A stretch of 64,000 bases of DNA from Neisseria sp. MVDL19-042950 (GCF_030504625.1 NZ_JAUKWH010000001.1:248001-312000); one strand, 5' to 3'. Counted from the stretch's first letter, positions 53,105-62,695 are shown. A program made the numbers and translations. The notes: generated from the sequence alone by a model not told the origin.

Positions 53105-55336
53105 ATGCCTCGTTTCTGGCTGCCGCTCTGGGTGGGCGGCGTTACCGCTTCGTTTGCTTTGCCCGCCGTGCCGTCTTGGACGGCGCTGGCGGCGGTATGG
53201 CTGTGCCTGTTTGCAGCGGCGTGGCGGTTTCGGACGGCGGCGTGGCTGCTGATATGTTTTTCCGGCGCGTTATACGGCATTGGGCGCACGCAAGCCGCTT
53301 TGGAAAAACAATGGCCTGCGGTTCAGACGGCCTATGTGCCGCTTACGGTAAAAGTGGCGGATTTGCCGCAGCGCGACGATAAACGGGTGCGTTTTACGGC
53401 CGTTGCGCGCGATGATGCGGGGCGGGAATACCGTTTGTTGCTGTCCGATTACCGTTTGCGCGATTGGCCGGTCGGCAGCGAATGGCGGGTACAGGCGCGG
53501 GTAAGGCCGCCGGTGGGCGAGGCGAATCTGCGCGGTTTCAACCGTGAAGCATGGGCGTTGGCCAACGGCATCGGCGGCGTGGGCAATATCGGCAAAGAGC
53601 GGCAGGCTGCGGCGCAAAACCGTGCCGGCGGTTTATCGGCCTTGCGCGAAACGGTCAGCCTGCGTTGGCAGCAAACCGATACCCGCGGGCAGGATTTTTC
53701 AGACGGCCTCGGTTTGATGCGGGCGTTGAGCATCGGCGAGCAATCGGCTTTGAGCGCGCAGGCGTGGCAGGCGTTCCGGCCTTTGGGTTTGAACCATCTG
53801 GTAAGTATTTCCGGCCTGCATGTGAGCATGGTGGCGGTGCTGGCGGGGTGGCTGACGAAGCAGTTGCTGCGCCTGCTGCCGCGCGTACCGAAACGGCCGC
53901 GGGCGTGGATGCTGGCGGCGGGTTTGGCGGCGGCATTGTTTTATGCGGGTTTGGCGGGCTTTTCGGTGCCGACGCAGCGCAGCGTGTTGATGCTGCTGGC
54001 GTTGGCATGGGCTTGGTGGCGCGGCAGCGGTGCGTCGGTGTGGACGGGTTGGTGGCAGGCGCTGGCGGTGGTGCTGCTGTTTGACCCGTTGGCGGTATTG
54101 AGCGCGGGGTTTTGGCTGTCGTTCGGTTTGGTCGGCGCGTTGTTGTGGGTGTCGGCAGGCCGTCTGAACGAACGCGGCTGGCTGTTGGCGGTGCGCGGGC
54201 AATGGGCGGTGTCGCTGTTGTCGGTGGTGGCGTTGGGCAGTATGTTCGCTTCGCTGCCTTTGATTAGTCCGTTGGTGAATGCGTTGGCGATTCCGTGGTT
54301 TTCGTGGGTGTTGGTGCCGCTGGCTCTGTTGGCTTCGTTGTTGCCGTTTGGTTGGCTGCAATGGCTGGCGGCTGCGGCGGGCGAATACACGATGCGGCTG
54401 CTGGTGCTCACGGCGCAAGTCGCGCCCGAATATGCGGTTGCCGCCGCTCCGCCTTATTTGCTGCCGTTGGCAGTGGCGGCGGTGTTGATGGCGCTGCTGC
54501 CGCGCGGCACGGGCTGGAAACCGCTGGCATGGCTGGTGTTGGCGGGCTTTGTGCTGTACCGCCCGCCGCCGCTTGCGGAAGGCCGTCTGAAAGTAACGGT
54601 GTGGGACGCGGGGCAGGGTTTGTCGGTGTTGATGCAGACGAAAGAGCATAATCTGTTGTTCGATACCGGCACGGAGCATATCGCCAACGCGCAGATTCTG
54701 CCCGGCCTGAATGCCGCGGGTGTGCGCGGTTTGGACGTGCTGGTGCTGTCGCACCACGATACCGACCACGACGGCGGTTTTGCCGAAATCCGTCAAGCCA
54801 AACAGCTGCGCGAAATTTGGGCTGGGCAGCCTGAGTTTTATCAGGGCGCGCGGTTTTGCGGGGAGCGGCAATGGCAATGGAACGGCGTGGTGTTTGAGTT
54901 TTTGAGGCCGTCTGAAAACTTGAAAACGGCCGACGACAACGAGCAAAGCTGTGTTCTGCGCGTGCTGGCGGGCGGTCAGTCGCTGCTGGTAACGGGCGAT
55001 TTGGGCAAACGCGGCGAGCTGGCGTTGGTGGAAAAATACGGCGAAGGCTTGTACAGCCAAGTGCTGGTGCTGGGGCATCACGGTAGCGACACTTCGTCGG
55101 CAGGCGGCTTTCTGAACGCCGTTTCGCCGCAATACGCCGTGGCTTCGAGCGGCTATGCCAATGCTTACAAACACCCCGCCGCTGCGGTGCAAAACCGCGT
55201 GAAAGCGCACGGCATCGCGCTGTTGCGTACCGATTTGTCGGGCGGCTTGGTGTTTGAATTAGGCGCGGGGGAAGAGGTGCAGGTAGGCCGTCTGAAAACG
55301 GATAAACCTTATTGGCAGAGGAAGCCGTTTGAATGA
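53105..55336 (+). CDS. comA: DNA internalization competence protein ComEC/Rec2 (ComA in Neisseria)
   Basis: LMRALSIGEQSALSAQAWQAFRPLGLNHLVSISGLHVSMVA competence domain; VWDAGQGLSVLMQ...LVLSHHDTDHDGGF...VLGHHGSDTSSAGGFL metallo-beta-lactamase-like. Confidence 0.96.
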   Translation: MPRFWLPLWVGGVTASFALPAVPSWTALAAVWLCLFAAAWRFRTAAWLLICFSGALYGIGRTQAALEKQWPAVQTAYVPLTVKVADLPQRDDKRVRFTAVARDDAGREYRLLLSDYRLRDWPVGSEWRVQARVRPPVGEANLRGFNREAWALANGIGGVGNIGKERQAAAQNRAGGLSALRETVSLRWQQTDTRGQDFSDGLGLMRALSIGEQSALSAQAWQAFRPLGLNHLVSISGLHVSMVAVLAGWLTKQLLRLLPRVPKRPRAWMLAAGLAAALFYAGLAGFSVPTQRSVLMLLALAWAWWRGSGASVWTGWWQALAVVLLFDPLAVLSAGFWLSFGLVGALLWVSAGRLNERGWLLAVRGQWAVSLLSVVALGSMFASLPLISPLVNALAIPWFSWVLVPLALLASLLPFGWLQWLAAAAGEYTMRLLVLTAQVAPEYAVAAAPPYLLPLAVAAVLMALLPRGTGWKPLAWLVLAGFVLYRPPPLAEGRLKVTVWDAGQGLSVLMQTKEHNLLFDTGTEHIANAQILPGLNAAGVRGLDVLVLSHHDTDHDGGFAEIRQAKQLREIWAGQPEFYQGARFCGERQWQWNGVVFEFLRPSENLKTADDNEQSCVLRVLAGGQSLLVTGDLGKRGELALVEKYGEGLYSQVLVLGHHGSDTSSAGGFLNAVSPQYAVASSGYANAYKHPAAAVQNRVKAHGIALLRTDLSGGLVFELGAGEEVQVGRLKTDKPYWQRKPFE

Positions 55337-55442
55337 TGGCGGGTATTGAATCTTGCTTTGTAGAGTAGGGAATCGCTCTGATAAAACGCTAACGGTGCTC
55401 AATATAGTTAATCAACTTACTTCATCACGGTTCGTCAAAGTG

Positions 55443-55473
55443 CGTCATACTCGGGTCAAGCCCGAGTATGACG
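55443..55473. repeat. REP-like perfect palindrome
   Basis: CGTCATACTCGGG-tcaag-CCCGAGTATGACG followed by TGTTATTTTT. Confidence 0.85.
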
Positions 55474-55548
55474 TGTTATTTTTAGGGCGGATATGCAATC
55501 TGCCCTTACAAACGGTTTTGAAACCCAAGGTTTGCCGCATTCGCAAAA

Positions 55549-55579
55549 AGGCCGTCTGAATCCATTTTTTCAGACGGCC
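55549..55579. terminator. Inverted DUS pair
   Basis: AGGCCGTCTGAA tccatttt TTCAGACGGCC. Confidence 0.6.
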
Positions 55580-55590
55580 CGGCAAAGATG

Positions 55591-56325
55591 TTATTCGCAG
55601 CTCGATTTGCCGGTGCGGTGGTTGATGGCACCTTTGGAAATCAGCAAAGCCTGCATTTCCTTATGCCCGCGGGTGCAGGCGTAAGAAAGGGCGCTTTGGT
55701 TGTACGAGCCGGCGGATTTGTTGGTTTGTGTGGTAACCAAGTTCGGATTTGCGCCGAGTGAAAGCAGGTATTTCACCGTTTCGATGCGGTTGTTGCTGGC
55801 GGCCACCATCAGCAGCGTTTCGCCGTCGCTTTCTACGGTTTGGTCGTTCAGATCGGTTTTGTCTTTCAGTTTGGCATACACCTTGCGCACGATTTTGGTG
55901 TTTTTGCCCAACACGGCGGATTTGAGCACGTTGTACACGTCGCCGCGGTCGGTGGCGTTCAAATCGGCACCTTGGGCAATCAGGTAATCCACCATGTCTT
56001 CATAGCCGATAAACGCCGCCCAACCGAGCGCGGTTTGACCCAAGCTGGCTTCGTCTTTGGCTTCGAGGTTTTGACCTTTGGCCACCATTTTTTTCACTTT
56101 GGCCAAGTTGCCTTGCTTCACGGCATCAAACCATTCGGCATCGGGGCCTTCGGAAGGTTTGTCGTAGAAAATGCGCCATGAGAGTTTTTTCGGATTGGCG
56201 ATATCCTGCATTTCGGCCATGCTGTAACGGAATTTGCCTTTGGCAGCGGGCGCGGCCGAAGCGGCTACGGGCAAAACGAAGGCGGCCGCGAGCAGGGCGG
56301 CGGGGATAAATTTTTGAATGGACAT
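55591..56325 (-). CDS. Periplasmic ankyrin-repeat protein
   Basis: Signal peptide MSIQKFIPAALLAAAFVLPVAASAA; ankyrin repeats (DGETLLMVAASNNRIETVKYLLSLGANPNLV). Confidence 0.92.
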   Translation of the reverse strand: MSIQKFIPAALLAAAFVLPVAASAAPAAKGKFRYSMAEMQDIANPKKLSWRIFYDKPSEGPDAEWFDAVKQGNLAKVKKMVAKGQNLEAKDEASLGQTALGWAAFIGYEDMVDYLIAQGADLNATDRGDVYNVLKSAVLGKNTKIVRKVYAKLKDKTDLNDQTVESDGETLLMVAASNNRIETVKYLLSLGANPNLVTTQTNKSAGSYNQSALSYACTRGHKEMQALLISKGAINHRTGKSSCE

Positions 56326-56441
56326 AAAGTTTCCTTTGAAAAAATCGGATTGGGAAAAAATCATGTAATACGATACATAAAGACCGTCCGAAACTTTACC
56401 TTTTGTTTCAGACGGCCTCAAGATATTTAAATAAACCTTAA

Positions 56442-57413
56442 TCAACGGTGCAATTTATTTACATATTCTACTTCTTCGCGGCTGCCGAGCACCACCGATA
56501 CGCGCTGGTGCAGACCTTCGGGTCGGATATCGAGCATGTTTTGAATGGTGTTGCTGCTCGCGCCGCCCGCCTGTTCCAAAATCAGGCTCAAGGGGTTGGC
56601 TTCGTACATCAGGCGCAGTTTGCCGGGTTTGGCCGGATCGCGTTTGTCTTGCGGATACATGAATACGCCGCCGCGCATCAGGATGCGGTGGATTTCGGCC
56701 ACCATCGAGGCCACCCAGCGCATATTGTAGTTTTTGCCGCGCACACCGGTGTCACCTGCAAGCAGTTCGGAAATATATCGCTGCATGGGCGGGAACCAAT
56801 GGCGTTGGTTCGACATATTGATGGCGAATTCTTTGGTTTGCACCGGCACTTTCGGATGGGCTTGCGTTTGAACGAATTGGCCGCTTGAATCAAGTGTGAA
56901 CACAAACACGCCGTGTTTCACAGTAAACACCAACTGGGTTTGCGGGCCGTAGAGCACATAACCGCTGCCCACCTGTTCGCTGCCTTTTTGCAGAAACGAT
57001 TCGGTAGTCAGCACGCCTTCAGGTTTGGCCAAAATCGAGAAAATGGTGCCGACGGAAATGTTTACGTCGATATTGGACGAACCGTCGAGCGGATCGAACA
57101 GCACCAGATAGCGGCCGTTTTCGTTGCAAGCCACAAAAGTATCTTCTTCTTCGCTGGCCAAACCTGCTACGGCAGGGTTGGCTTTCAGGGTGTCAATCAG
57201 AATATCGTTGGCGATAACATCCAGTTTTTTTTGGTCTTCTCCCTGCACATTCCCCGTACCCGCTTCGCCCAAAATACCGGCCAGCGCCCCTTGGCGCACT
57301 TGGCTGTTGATTTTCGCGCAGGCGGCGACAACCGATTGGAGCACGCCGCCCAAGTTTTCGGGAAGGGCGTTTTGTTGCAGGTGTTGCGGTAAGAATTCAG
57401 AAAAAGTAGTCAT
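56442..57413 (-). CDS. fbp: Fructose-1,6-bisphosphatase class 1
   Basis: YLVLFDPLDGSSNIDVNISVGTIFSI; VASMVAEIHRILMRGGVFMYPQDKRDP. Confidence 0.98.
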   Translation of the reverse strand: MTTFSEFLPQHLQQNALPENLGGVLQSVVAACAKINSQVRQGALAGILGEAGTGNVQGEDQKKLDVIANDILIDTLKANPAVAGLASEEEDTFVACNENGRYLVLFDPLDGSSNIDVNISVGTIFSILAKPEGVLTTESFLQKGSEQVGSGYVLYGPQTQLVFTVKHGVFVFTLDSSGQFVQTQAHPKVPVQTKEFAINMSNQRHWFPPMQRYISELLAGDTGVRGKNYNMRWVASMVAEIHRILMRGGVFMYPQDKRDPAKPGKLRLMYEANPLSLILEQAGGASSNTIQNMLDIRPEGLHQRVSVVLGSREEVEYVNKLHR

Positions 57414-57480
57414 GATGTTCTCGCTTCAAGTGATGGAGGCCGTCTTAAAAAATATTTCAGACGGCCTGTCGGATTTTATT

Positions 57481-57840
57481 TCAAGAAGGGCGTTTCAAGA
57501 GTGTTTTACAAGGCTCGACCGCACGCTCGACACGCTGCTCGATTTCTTTTTGGTCTCGGCCGCCGGCCATCATTCGGGTCATGTCTGCGGGAGTAACCGT
57601 TTCCACGGCTTTGCTTGCGCCGCACGCGCAGAACTCTTGGGCGGTTTGCTCCGAAACGGCAGCTTCTTTGGGAATGCTGCTGATGCATTGCTTGGTGAAC
57701 GAAGCCATAAATTCTGTGCGAAATGCGGAATCGGTTCGGTTTTTCGAGGGTGGTTCGGTTTGCTGTTGCTGTCCGCCGCAGGCCGAGAGCAGGGCGGCGA
57801 TGAGCAGTAGGGCGGATAAATTGCGGTGTTTTTTATGCAT
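57481..57840 (-). CDS. Small cysteine-containing lipoprotein, uncharacterised
   Basis: MHKKHRNLSALLLIAALLSACGG lipobox; start at 57840. Confidence 0.8.
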   Translation of the reverse strand: MHKKHRNLSALLLIAALLSACGGQQQQTEPPSKNRTDSAFRTEFMASFTKQCISSIPKEAAVSEQTAQEFCACGASKAVETVTPADMTRMMAGGRDQKEIEQRVERAVEPCKTLLKRPS

Positions 57841-58429
57841 GGTTTCGGTTCCGTTTCGGGCGGATGCCTGCGGTTGGGAAGGGCAGGCAAACGGTTGCGG
57901 GGATTGTAAAGCAAATCGGTGCCGGTTTCTATATCGAAAGGCCGTCTGAAAACCGCGCCGATGCTTGCTTTGTTCAGACGGCCTTTTATTTAAAGCAGTT
58001 CGATTCAAGCAACAAAATAAAAAAGTATGTGTTGCAGCAACGTGAAAGAGAAATATGCCGGATATGCAAGATTTCGGCCGCATTGGCGGAAATGTCGGCT
58101 CCGCTGCTGGAAAAGAAAAAATGTAGCGGGAGAAGGCCGTCTGAAGTTTGGTTTGCAGGGCGGAACGGTAATAAAATTGCCCTCATGACGAAGTGTGGAC
58201 AAGGTAACAATGTTTACGTTATGATAAAAAATTTACAATAATTAACGCTCGTTGCGATGATTGTTACCCAAGCTGGCTTCAAACTTTCGATTTGAAGTTT
58301 GATGATGATGTTTTCTCAGCAAAAATGCTTTTTTCGCCATGGAAAAATGCGTTATGTGCAGGAGAAATCCGCCGCAATGTTGCAGGTGGCATCGAGTGCC
58401 TGAAAAAAGGCTGAATTTTCTTTAATCAA

Positions 58430-58498
58430 GCCGTTTCGGACAAGCGTATGCTTTATGTGCTTGCCCGTTAAAACGGCAGGGAAGAACTTCTTTTTCCC
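58430..58498 (+). ncRNA. Candidate structured leader RNA upstream of nrdA
   Basis: Nested GCCGTTT(58430-58436)/AAACGGC(58471-58477) enclosing CAAGC/GCTTG, then GGGAA(58479-58483)/TTCCC(58494-58498). Confidence 0.35.
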
Positions 58499-58531
58499 AA
58501 CTTTGTCAAGTCTGGAAGCTCAATCGAAAAT

Positions 58532-58545
58532 ACAGTATATTGTGC
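58532..58545 (+). promoter_or_regulatory. Candidate NrdR box 1
   Basis: ACAGTATATTGTGC resembles the NrdR box (ACACWATATATWGTGT-like). Confidence 0.7.
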
Positions 58546-58563
58546 CCAAATTATCACGGTACT

Positions 58564-58577
58564 ACTGTATCTTGTGT
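58564..58577 (+). promoter_or_regulatory. Candidate NrdR box 2
   Basis: ACTGTATCTTGTGT, same orientation, exactly 32 bp from box 1. Confidence 0.65.
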
Positions 58578-58603
58578 TTTAAGAAATTCTTAAGGTGAAG
58601 TAG

Positions 58604-60883
58604 ATGAATGCAGCAAACAACCTGAAAGTAACCAAACGCGACGGCCGTTTGGAACCGTTGGACCTCTATAAAATCCACCGCGTCATCAACTGGGCGGCAG
58701 AGGGTTTGGATAACGTTTCGGTATCTCAGGTTGAGCTGAAATCGCACATCCAGTTCTACAACGGCATCCGCACCGAAGATATCCATGAAACCATCATCAA
58801 AGCCGCTGCCGACTTAATTTCCCAAGATACGCCCGATTACCAATATCTTGCCGCGCGTTTGGCGATTTTCCATTTGCGCAAAATCGCTTACGGCGAATTC
58901 GAACCGCCGCATCTGTTTGACCACGTTTCCAAGCTTACCGAAGCAGGCAAATACGACCGCCACATTCTGGCGGATTACAGCCGTGAAGAATTTGAAGAAC
59001 TGAACGATTATATCAACCACGAGCGCGATATGACTTTCTCTTACGGCGCGGTTAAGCAGCTTGAAGGTAAATATCTGGTGCAAAACCGCGTTACCCGCCA
59101 AATCTACGAAACGCCGCAGTTTCTGTATATTTTGGTGGCCATGTGCCTGTTTGCCAAATATCCGAAAACCACCCGTTTGGATTATGTGAAACGTTTTTAC
59201 GATGCGGTTTCCACCTTCAAAATTTCCCTGCCTACGCCGATTATGTCGGGTGTGCGCACGCCGACGCGTCAATTTTCAAGCTGCGTGTTGATTGAGTGCG
59301 ACGACAGCCTCGACAGCATCAACGCCACCACCAGCGCGATTGTGAAATACGTTTCGCAACGTGCCGGTATCGGCATCAACGCAGGCCGTATCCGCGGCTT
59401 GGGCAGCGAAATCCGTGGCGGTGAAGCGCAACACACCGGCTGTATTCCGTTTTTCAAAATGTTCCAAGCCGCAGTTAAATCTTGTTCGCAAGGCGGCGTG
59501 CGCGGCGGTGCGGCCACTCTGTTTTACCCGCTGTGGCACATCGAAGTGGAAAGCCTGCTGGTGCTGAAAAACAACCGCGGCGTAGAAGACAACCGTGTGC
59601 GCCATCTCGACTACGGCGTGCAAATCAACCGTCTGCTTTATACCCGCCTGATTAAAGGCGGCAACATTACCTTGTTCTCGCCCAACGAAGTACCCGGTTT
59701 GTACGAAGCGTTTTTTGCCGATCAAGACGAATTCGAGCGTTTGTACACGCAATACGAGCAGGATCCGAATATCCGCAAACGTGCGTTGCCTGCAACCGAA
59801 CTGTTTTCACTGATGATGCAGGAGCGCGCCGGCACCGGCCGCATCTACATTCAAAACGTCGATCATTGCAACACGCACAGCCCGTTTGATCCCAAAGTCG
59901 CGCCCGTGCGCCAATCCAACCTGTGCTTGGAAATCGCCTTGCCGACCAAGCCGTTAAACGACATCAACGATCCGAACGGCGAAATAGCCTTGTGTACCTT
60001 GTCGGCATTCAACTTAGGCGCGTTGGAAAGTTTGGATGAACTCGAAGGCTTGGCCGATCTCGCCGTCCGCGCACTTGATGCTTTGCTGGATTATCAAGAT
60101 TACCCCGTTAAAGCGGCCCAAATCGCCACCATGAACCGCCGTACCCTCGGCATCGGTGTGATTAACTACGCCTACTATCTGGCGAAAAACGGCGTGAAAT
60201 ACAGCGATGATTCCGCTATTCCTTTGACCCACCGCACCTTTGAAGCCATTCAATACTACTTGCTCAAAGCCTCGGTAGAACTCGCCAAAGAATTCGGTGC
60301 CTGCCCGCTGTTTAACGAAACCACCTATGCGCAAGGCAAACTGCCGATTGATACCTACAAAAAAGATTTGGACGCCATCTGCCAAGAGCCGCTGCATCTC
60401 GATTGGGAAAGCCTGCGTGCCGACATTGTGAAGCACGGCCTGCGCAATTCAACCTTAACCGCCTTGATGCCGTCTGAAACCAGCTCGCAGATTGCCAACG
60501 CCACCAACGGTATCGAACCGCCGCGCGGTTTGGTGTCTGTGAAAGCCTCGAAAGACGGCATTCTGAAACAAGTGGTGCCTGAATTCGGCCGTCTGAAAAA
60601 CCAATACGAACTGCTGTGGCAAATGCCTTCCAACGACGGTTATTTGAAACTCGTCGGCATTATGCAGAAGTTTGTCGACCAAGCCATTTCCGCCAATACC
60701 AGCTACGACCCGCAACGCTTCGAAGGCGGCCGCGTACCGATGAAGCAACTGCTGAAAGATTTGCTCACCGCCTACAAATTCGGCTTGAAAACCCTGTATT
60801 ACCACAACACCCGCGACGGTGCGGACGATACGCAGACCGATTTGCAGGACGACGGCTGCGCGGGTGGGGCTTGTAAGATTTAA
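58604..60883 (+). CDS. nrdA: Ribonucleoside-diphosphate reductase subunit alpha (class Ia)
   Basis: N-terminal ATP cone (VTKRDGRLEPLDLYKIHRVINWAAEGL); QFSSCVLIECDDSLDSI; NLCLEIALPTKPLNDIND; C-terminal DDGCAGGACKI-like cysteines. Confidence 0.98.
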   Translation: MNAANNLKVTKRDGRLEPLDLYKIHRVINWAAEGLDNVSVSQVELKSHIQFYNGIRTEDIHETIIKAAADLISQDTPDYQYLAARLAIFHLRKIAYGEFEPPHLFDHVSKLTEAGKYDRHILADYSREEFEELNDYINHERDMTFSYGAVKQLEGKYLVQNRVTRQIYETPQFLYILVAMCLFAKYPKTTRLDYVKRFYDAVSTFKISLPTPIMSGVRTPTRQFSSCVLIECDDSLDSINATTSAIVKYVSQRAGIGINAGRIRGLGSEIRGGEAQHTGCIPFFKMFQAAVKSCSQGGVRGGAATLFYPLWHIEVESLLVLKNNRGVEDNRVRHLDYGVQINRLLYTRLIKGGNITLFSPNEVPGLYEAFFADQDEFERLYTQYEQDPNIRKRALPATELFSLMMQERAGTGRIYIQNVDHCNTHSPFDPKVAPVRQSNLCLEIALPTKPLNDINDPNGEIALCTLSAFNLGALESLDELEGLADLAVRALDALLDYQDYPVKAAQIATMNRRTLGIGVINYAYYLAKNGVKYSDDSAIPLTHRTFEAIQYYLLKASVELAKEFGACPLFNETTYAQGKLPIDTYKKDLDAICQEPLHLDWESLRADIVKHGLRNSTLTALMPSETSSQIANATNGIEPPRGLVSVKASKDGILKQVVPEFGRLKNQYELLWQMPSNDGYLKLVGIMQKFVDQAISANTSYDPQRFEGGRVPMKQLLKDLLTAYKFGLKTLYYHNTRDGADDTQTDLQDDGCAGGACKI

Positions 60884-60968
60884 GCTGGATATAATTTATT
60901 TGTATGGTTTACTAAATTTATAGATTACAGGTAATTAAAAGTGCAGCGAAAAATCGAGGAGAGGGAAT

Positions 60969-61421
60969 ATGTCAGAATATAAATTAATTGAAAACATTAT
61001 GCGGCTGTCCCAATCGGAGAATTGGTCAGAGGCTAAAATGGAGTGGAACTTACTTCACGTTTATGAAGCAACGGAGCCTGAGCGTTGTTTGTGTGGACAT
61101 TATCCAATAATTGAGTTGTGTATTTTAAAAAATAAAGTTAATAGCAATAAAGTTACAGTTGGAAATTGCTGTGTTAAAAAATTTGTTGGTTTACCATCGC
61201 ATTTAATTTTTAATGGAATTAAAAGAGTAACAAAAGATAAAGGAAAAGCCCTTAATGAGGCATGTATTCATTATGGCTACAAACATGGATGGATTAATGA
61301 TTGGGAATATGAGTTTTGTTGCAATACAAAAGGGAAAAGAAATTTAACTGGGAGACAATTAGAAAAACGCAAACAGATTAATGAAAAATTCATTCGAAAT
61401 TTAAAAAATAAGCCAAATTAA
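60969..61421 (+). CDS. Uncharacterised zinc-ribbon-like protein inserted between nrdA and nrdB
   Basis: Strong Shine-Dalgarno GAGGAGAGGG; ERCLCGHYPIIELCILKNKVNSNKVTVGNCCVKKFVG cysteine cluster; AT-rich codon usage. Confidence 0.8.
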   Translation: MSEYKLIENIMRLSQSENWSEAKMEWNLLHVYEATEPERCLCGHYPIIELCILKNKVNSNKVTVGNCCVKKFVGLPSHLIFNGIKRVTKDKGKALNEACIHYGYKHGWINDWEYEFCCNTKGKRNLTGRQLEKRKQINEKFIRNLKNKPN

Positions 61422-61527
61422 TTGGTCTAATTTTTAATTGAAAACAAGCCTAATACTAATATATTAACAATAAAGTAAAATTTTCTAAAAAACGTCTTAA
61501 TTATCCTAGATTTATTGAAAGTTTCCA

Positions 61528-62682
61528 ATGTCCTGCGAACACCTAGTCATGTTATACAGCACATTCAGCAAAGCAAAAAACGATGCTTTGCTGGAGCCGA
61601 TGTTTTTCGGCCAGCCTGTGAATGTTGCCCGTTATGACCAGCAAAAATATGAAATTTTTGAAAAACTGATTGAAAAACAATTGTCTTTCTTTTGGCGGCC
61701 GGAAGAAATCGACGTGTCGCGCGACCGTATCGATTACCAGAATCTGCCCGAGCATGAAAAGCATATTTTCATCAGCAATCTGAAATACCAAACGCTGTTG
61801 GATTCGATTCAGGGGCGCAGCCCGAATGTGGCTTTGTTGCCGTTGGTGTCGATTCCGGAATTGGAAACGTGGATTGAAACGTGGTCGTTTTCGGAAACCA
61901 TCCATTCGCGCAGCTATACGCACATTATCCGCAATATTGTGAACGATCCTTCGGTGGTGTTCGATGATATTGTCGATAACGAATACATTATTGCCCGCGC
62001 GGAAGATATCGCCTGCTATTACGATGATTTGATCGAATATACCCAATACTACAATCTGTTGGGCGAAGGCGAGCATCATGTGAACGGTAAGGTGGTTACG
62101 GTTAACAAGCGCGAGCTGAAGAAGAAACTGTATCTGTGCCTGATGTGCGTGAATGTGCTTGAGGCGATTCGTTTTTATGTGTCGTTTGCCTGCTCGTTTG
62201 CTTTTGCCGAACGCGAGTTGATGGAAGGCAATGCGAAAATCATCAAGCTGATTGCGCGTGATGAAGCTTTGCATCTGACCAGTACGCAGCATATGTTGAA
62301 CTTGATGCGCAGCGGTGCGGATGATCCTGAAATGGCGCAGATTGCCGCCGAGTTGGAGCAGGAATGTTTCGAGTTGTTTAAAACGGCGGCCATACAGGAA
62401 AAAGAATGGGCGGAATATCTGTTTAAAGACGGTTCGATGATCGGCCTGAATAAGGAAATTCTCAGCCAGTACGTTGAATATATTACCAATCTGCGTATGG
62501 CAGCGGTCGGTTTGAAACCTGCTTTTGAAGGAGCGAGCCAAAACCCGATTCCGTGGATCAATGCGTGGCTGTCGTCTGATAATGTTCAAGTGGCACCGCA
62601 GGAAGTGGAAATCAGCTCTTACTTAATCGGCCAGATTGATGCCGAAGTGAGCGCCGATGATTTGGGTGATTTCGAGCTTTAA
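61528..62682 (+). CDS. nrdB: Ribonucleoside-diphosphate reductase subunit beta
   Basis: [62 protein letters not shown] metal ligands. Confidence 0.98.
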   Translation: MSCEHLVMLYSTFSKAKNDALLEPMFFGQPVNVARYDQQKYEIFEKLIEKQLSFFWRPEEIDVSRDRIDYQNLPEHEKHIFISNLKYQTLLDSIQGRSPNVALLPLVSIPELETWIETWSFSETIHSRSYTHIIRNIVNDPSVVFDDIVDNEYIIARAEDIACYYDDLIEYTQYYNLLGEGEHHVNGKVVTVNKRELKKKLYLCLMCVNVLEAIRFYVSFACSFAFAERELMEGNAKIIKLIARDEALHLTSTQHMLNLMRSGADDPEMAQIAAELEQECFELFKTAAIQEKEWAEYLFKDGSMIGLNKEILSQYVEYITNLRMAAVGLKPAFEGASQNPIPWINAWLSSDNVQVAPQEVEISSYLIGQIDAEVSADDLGDFEL

Positions 62683-62695
62683 AAACACAGTTGTC

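Noticed and set aside
53699-55210. 503-aa His/Arg/Gln-rich ORF antisense to comA
   Set aside because: Low-complexity shadow ORF; comA is unambiguous on the plus strand.
58479-58530. Cobalamin riboswitch in the nrdA leader (AGGGAA-like motif)
   Set aside because: The conserved B12-box elements (GCTG..CCCGCAACTGT, GCCACTG) are absent; and the downstream enzyme is class Ia, which does not use B12.
61552-62589. 345-aa ORF antisense to nrdB
   Set aside because: Shadow ORF; nrdB conserved motifs support the plus strand.
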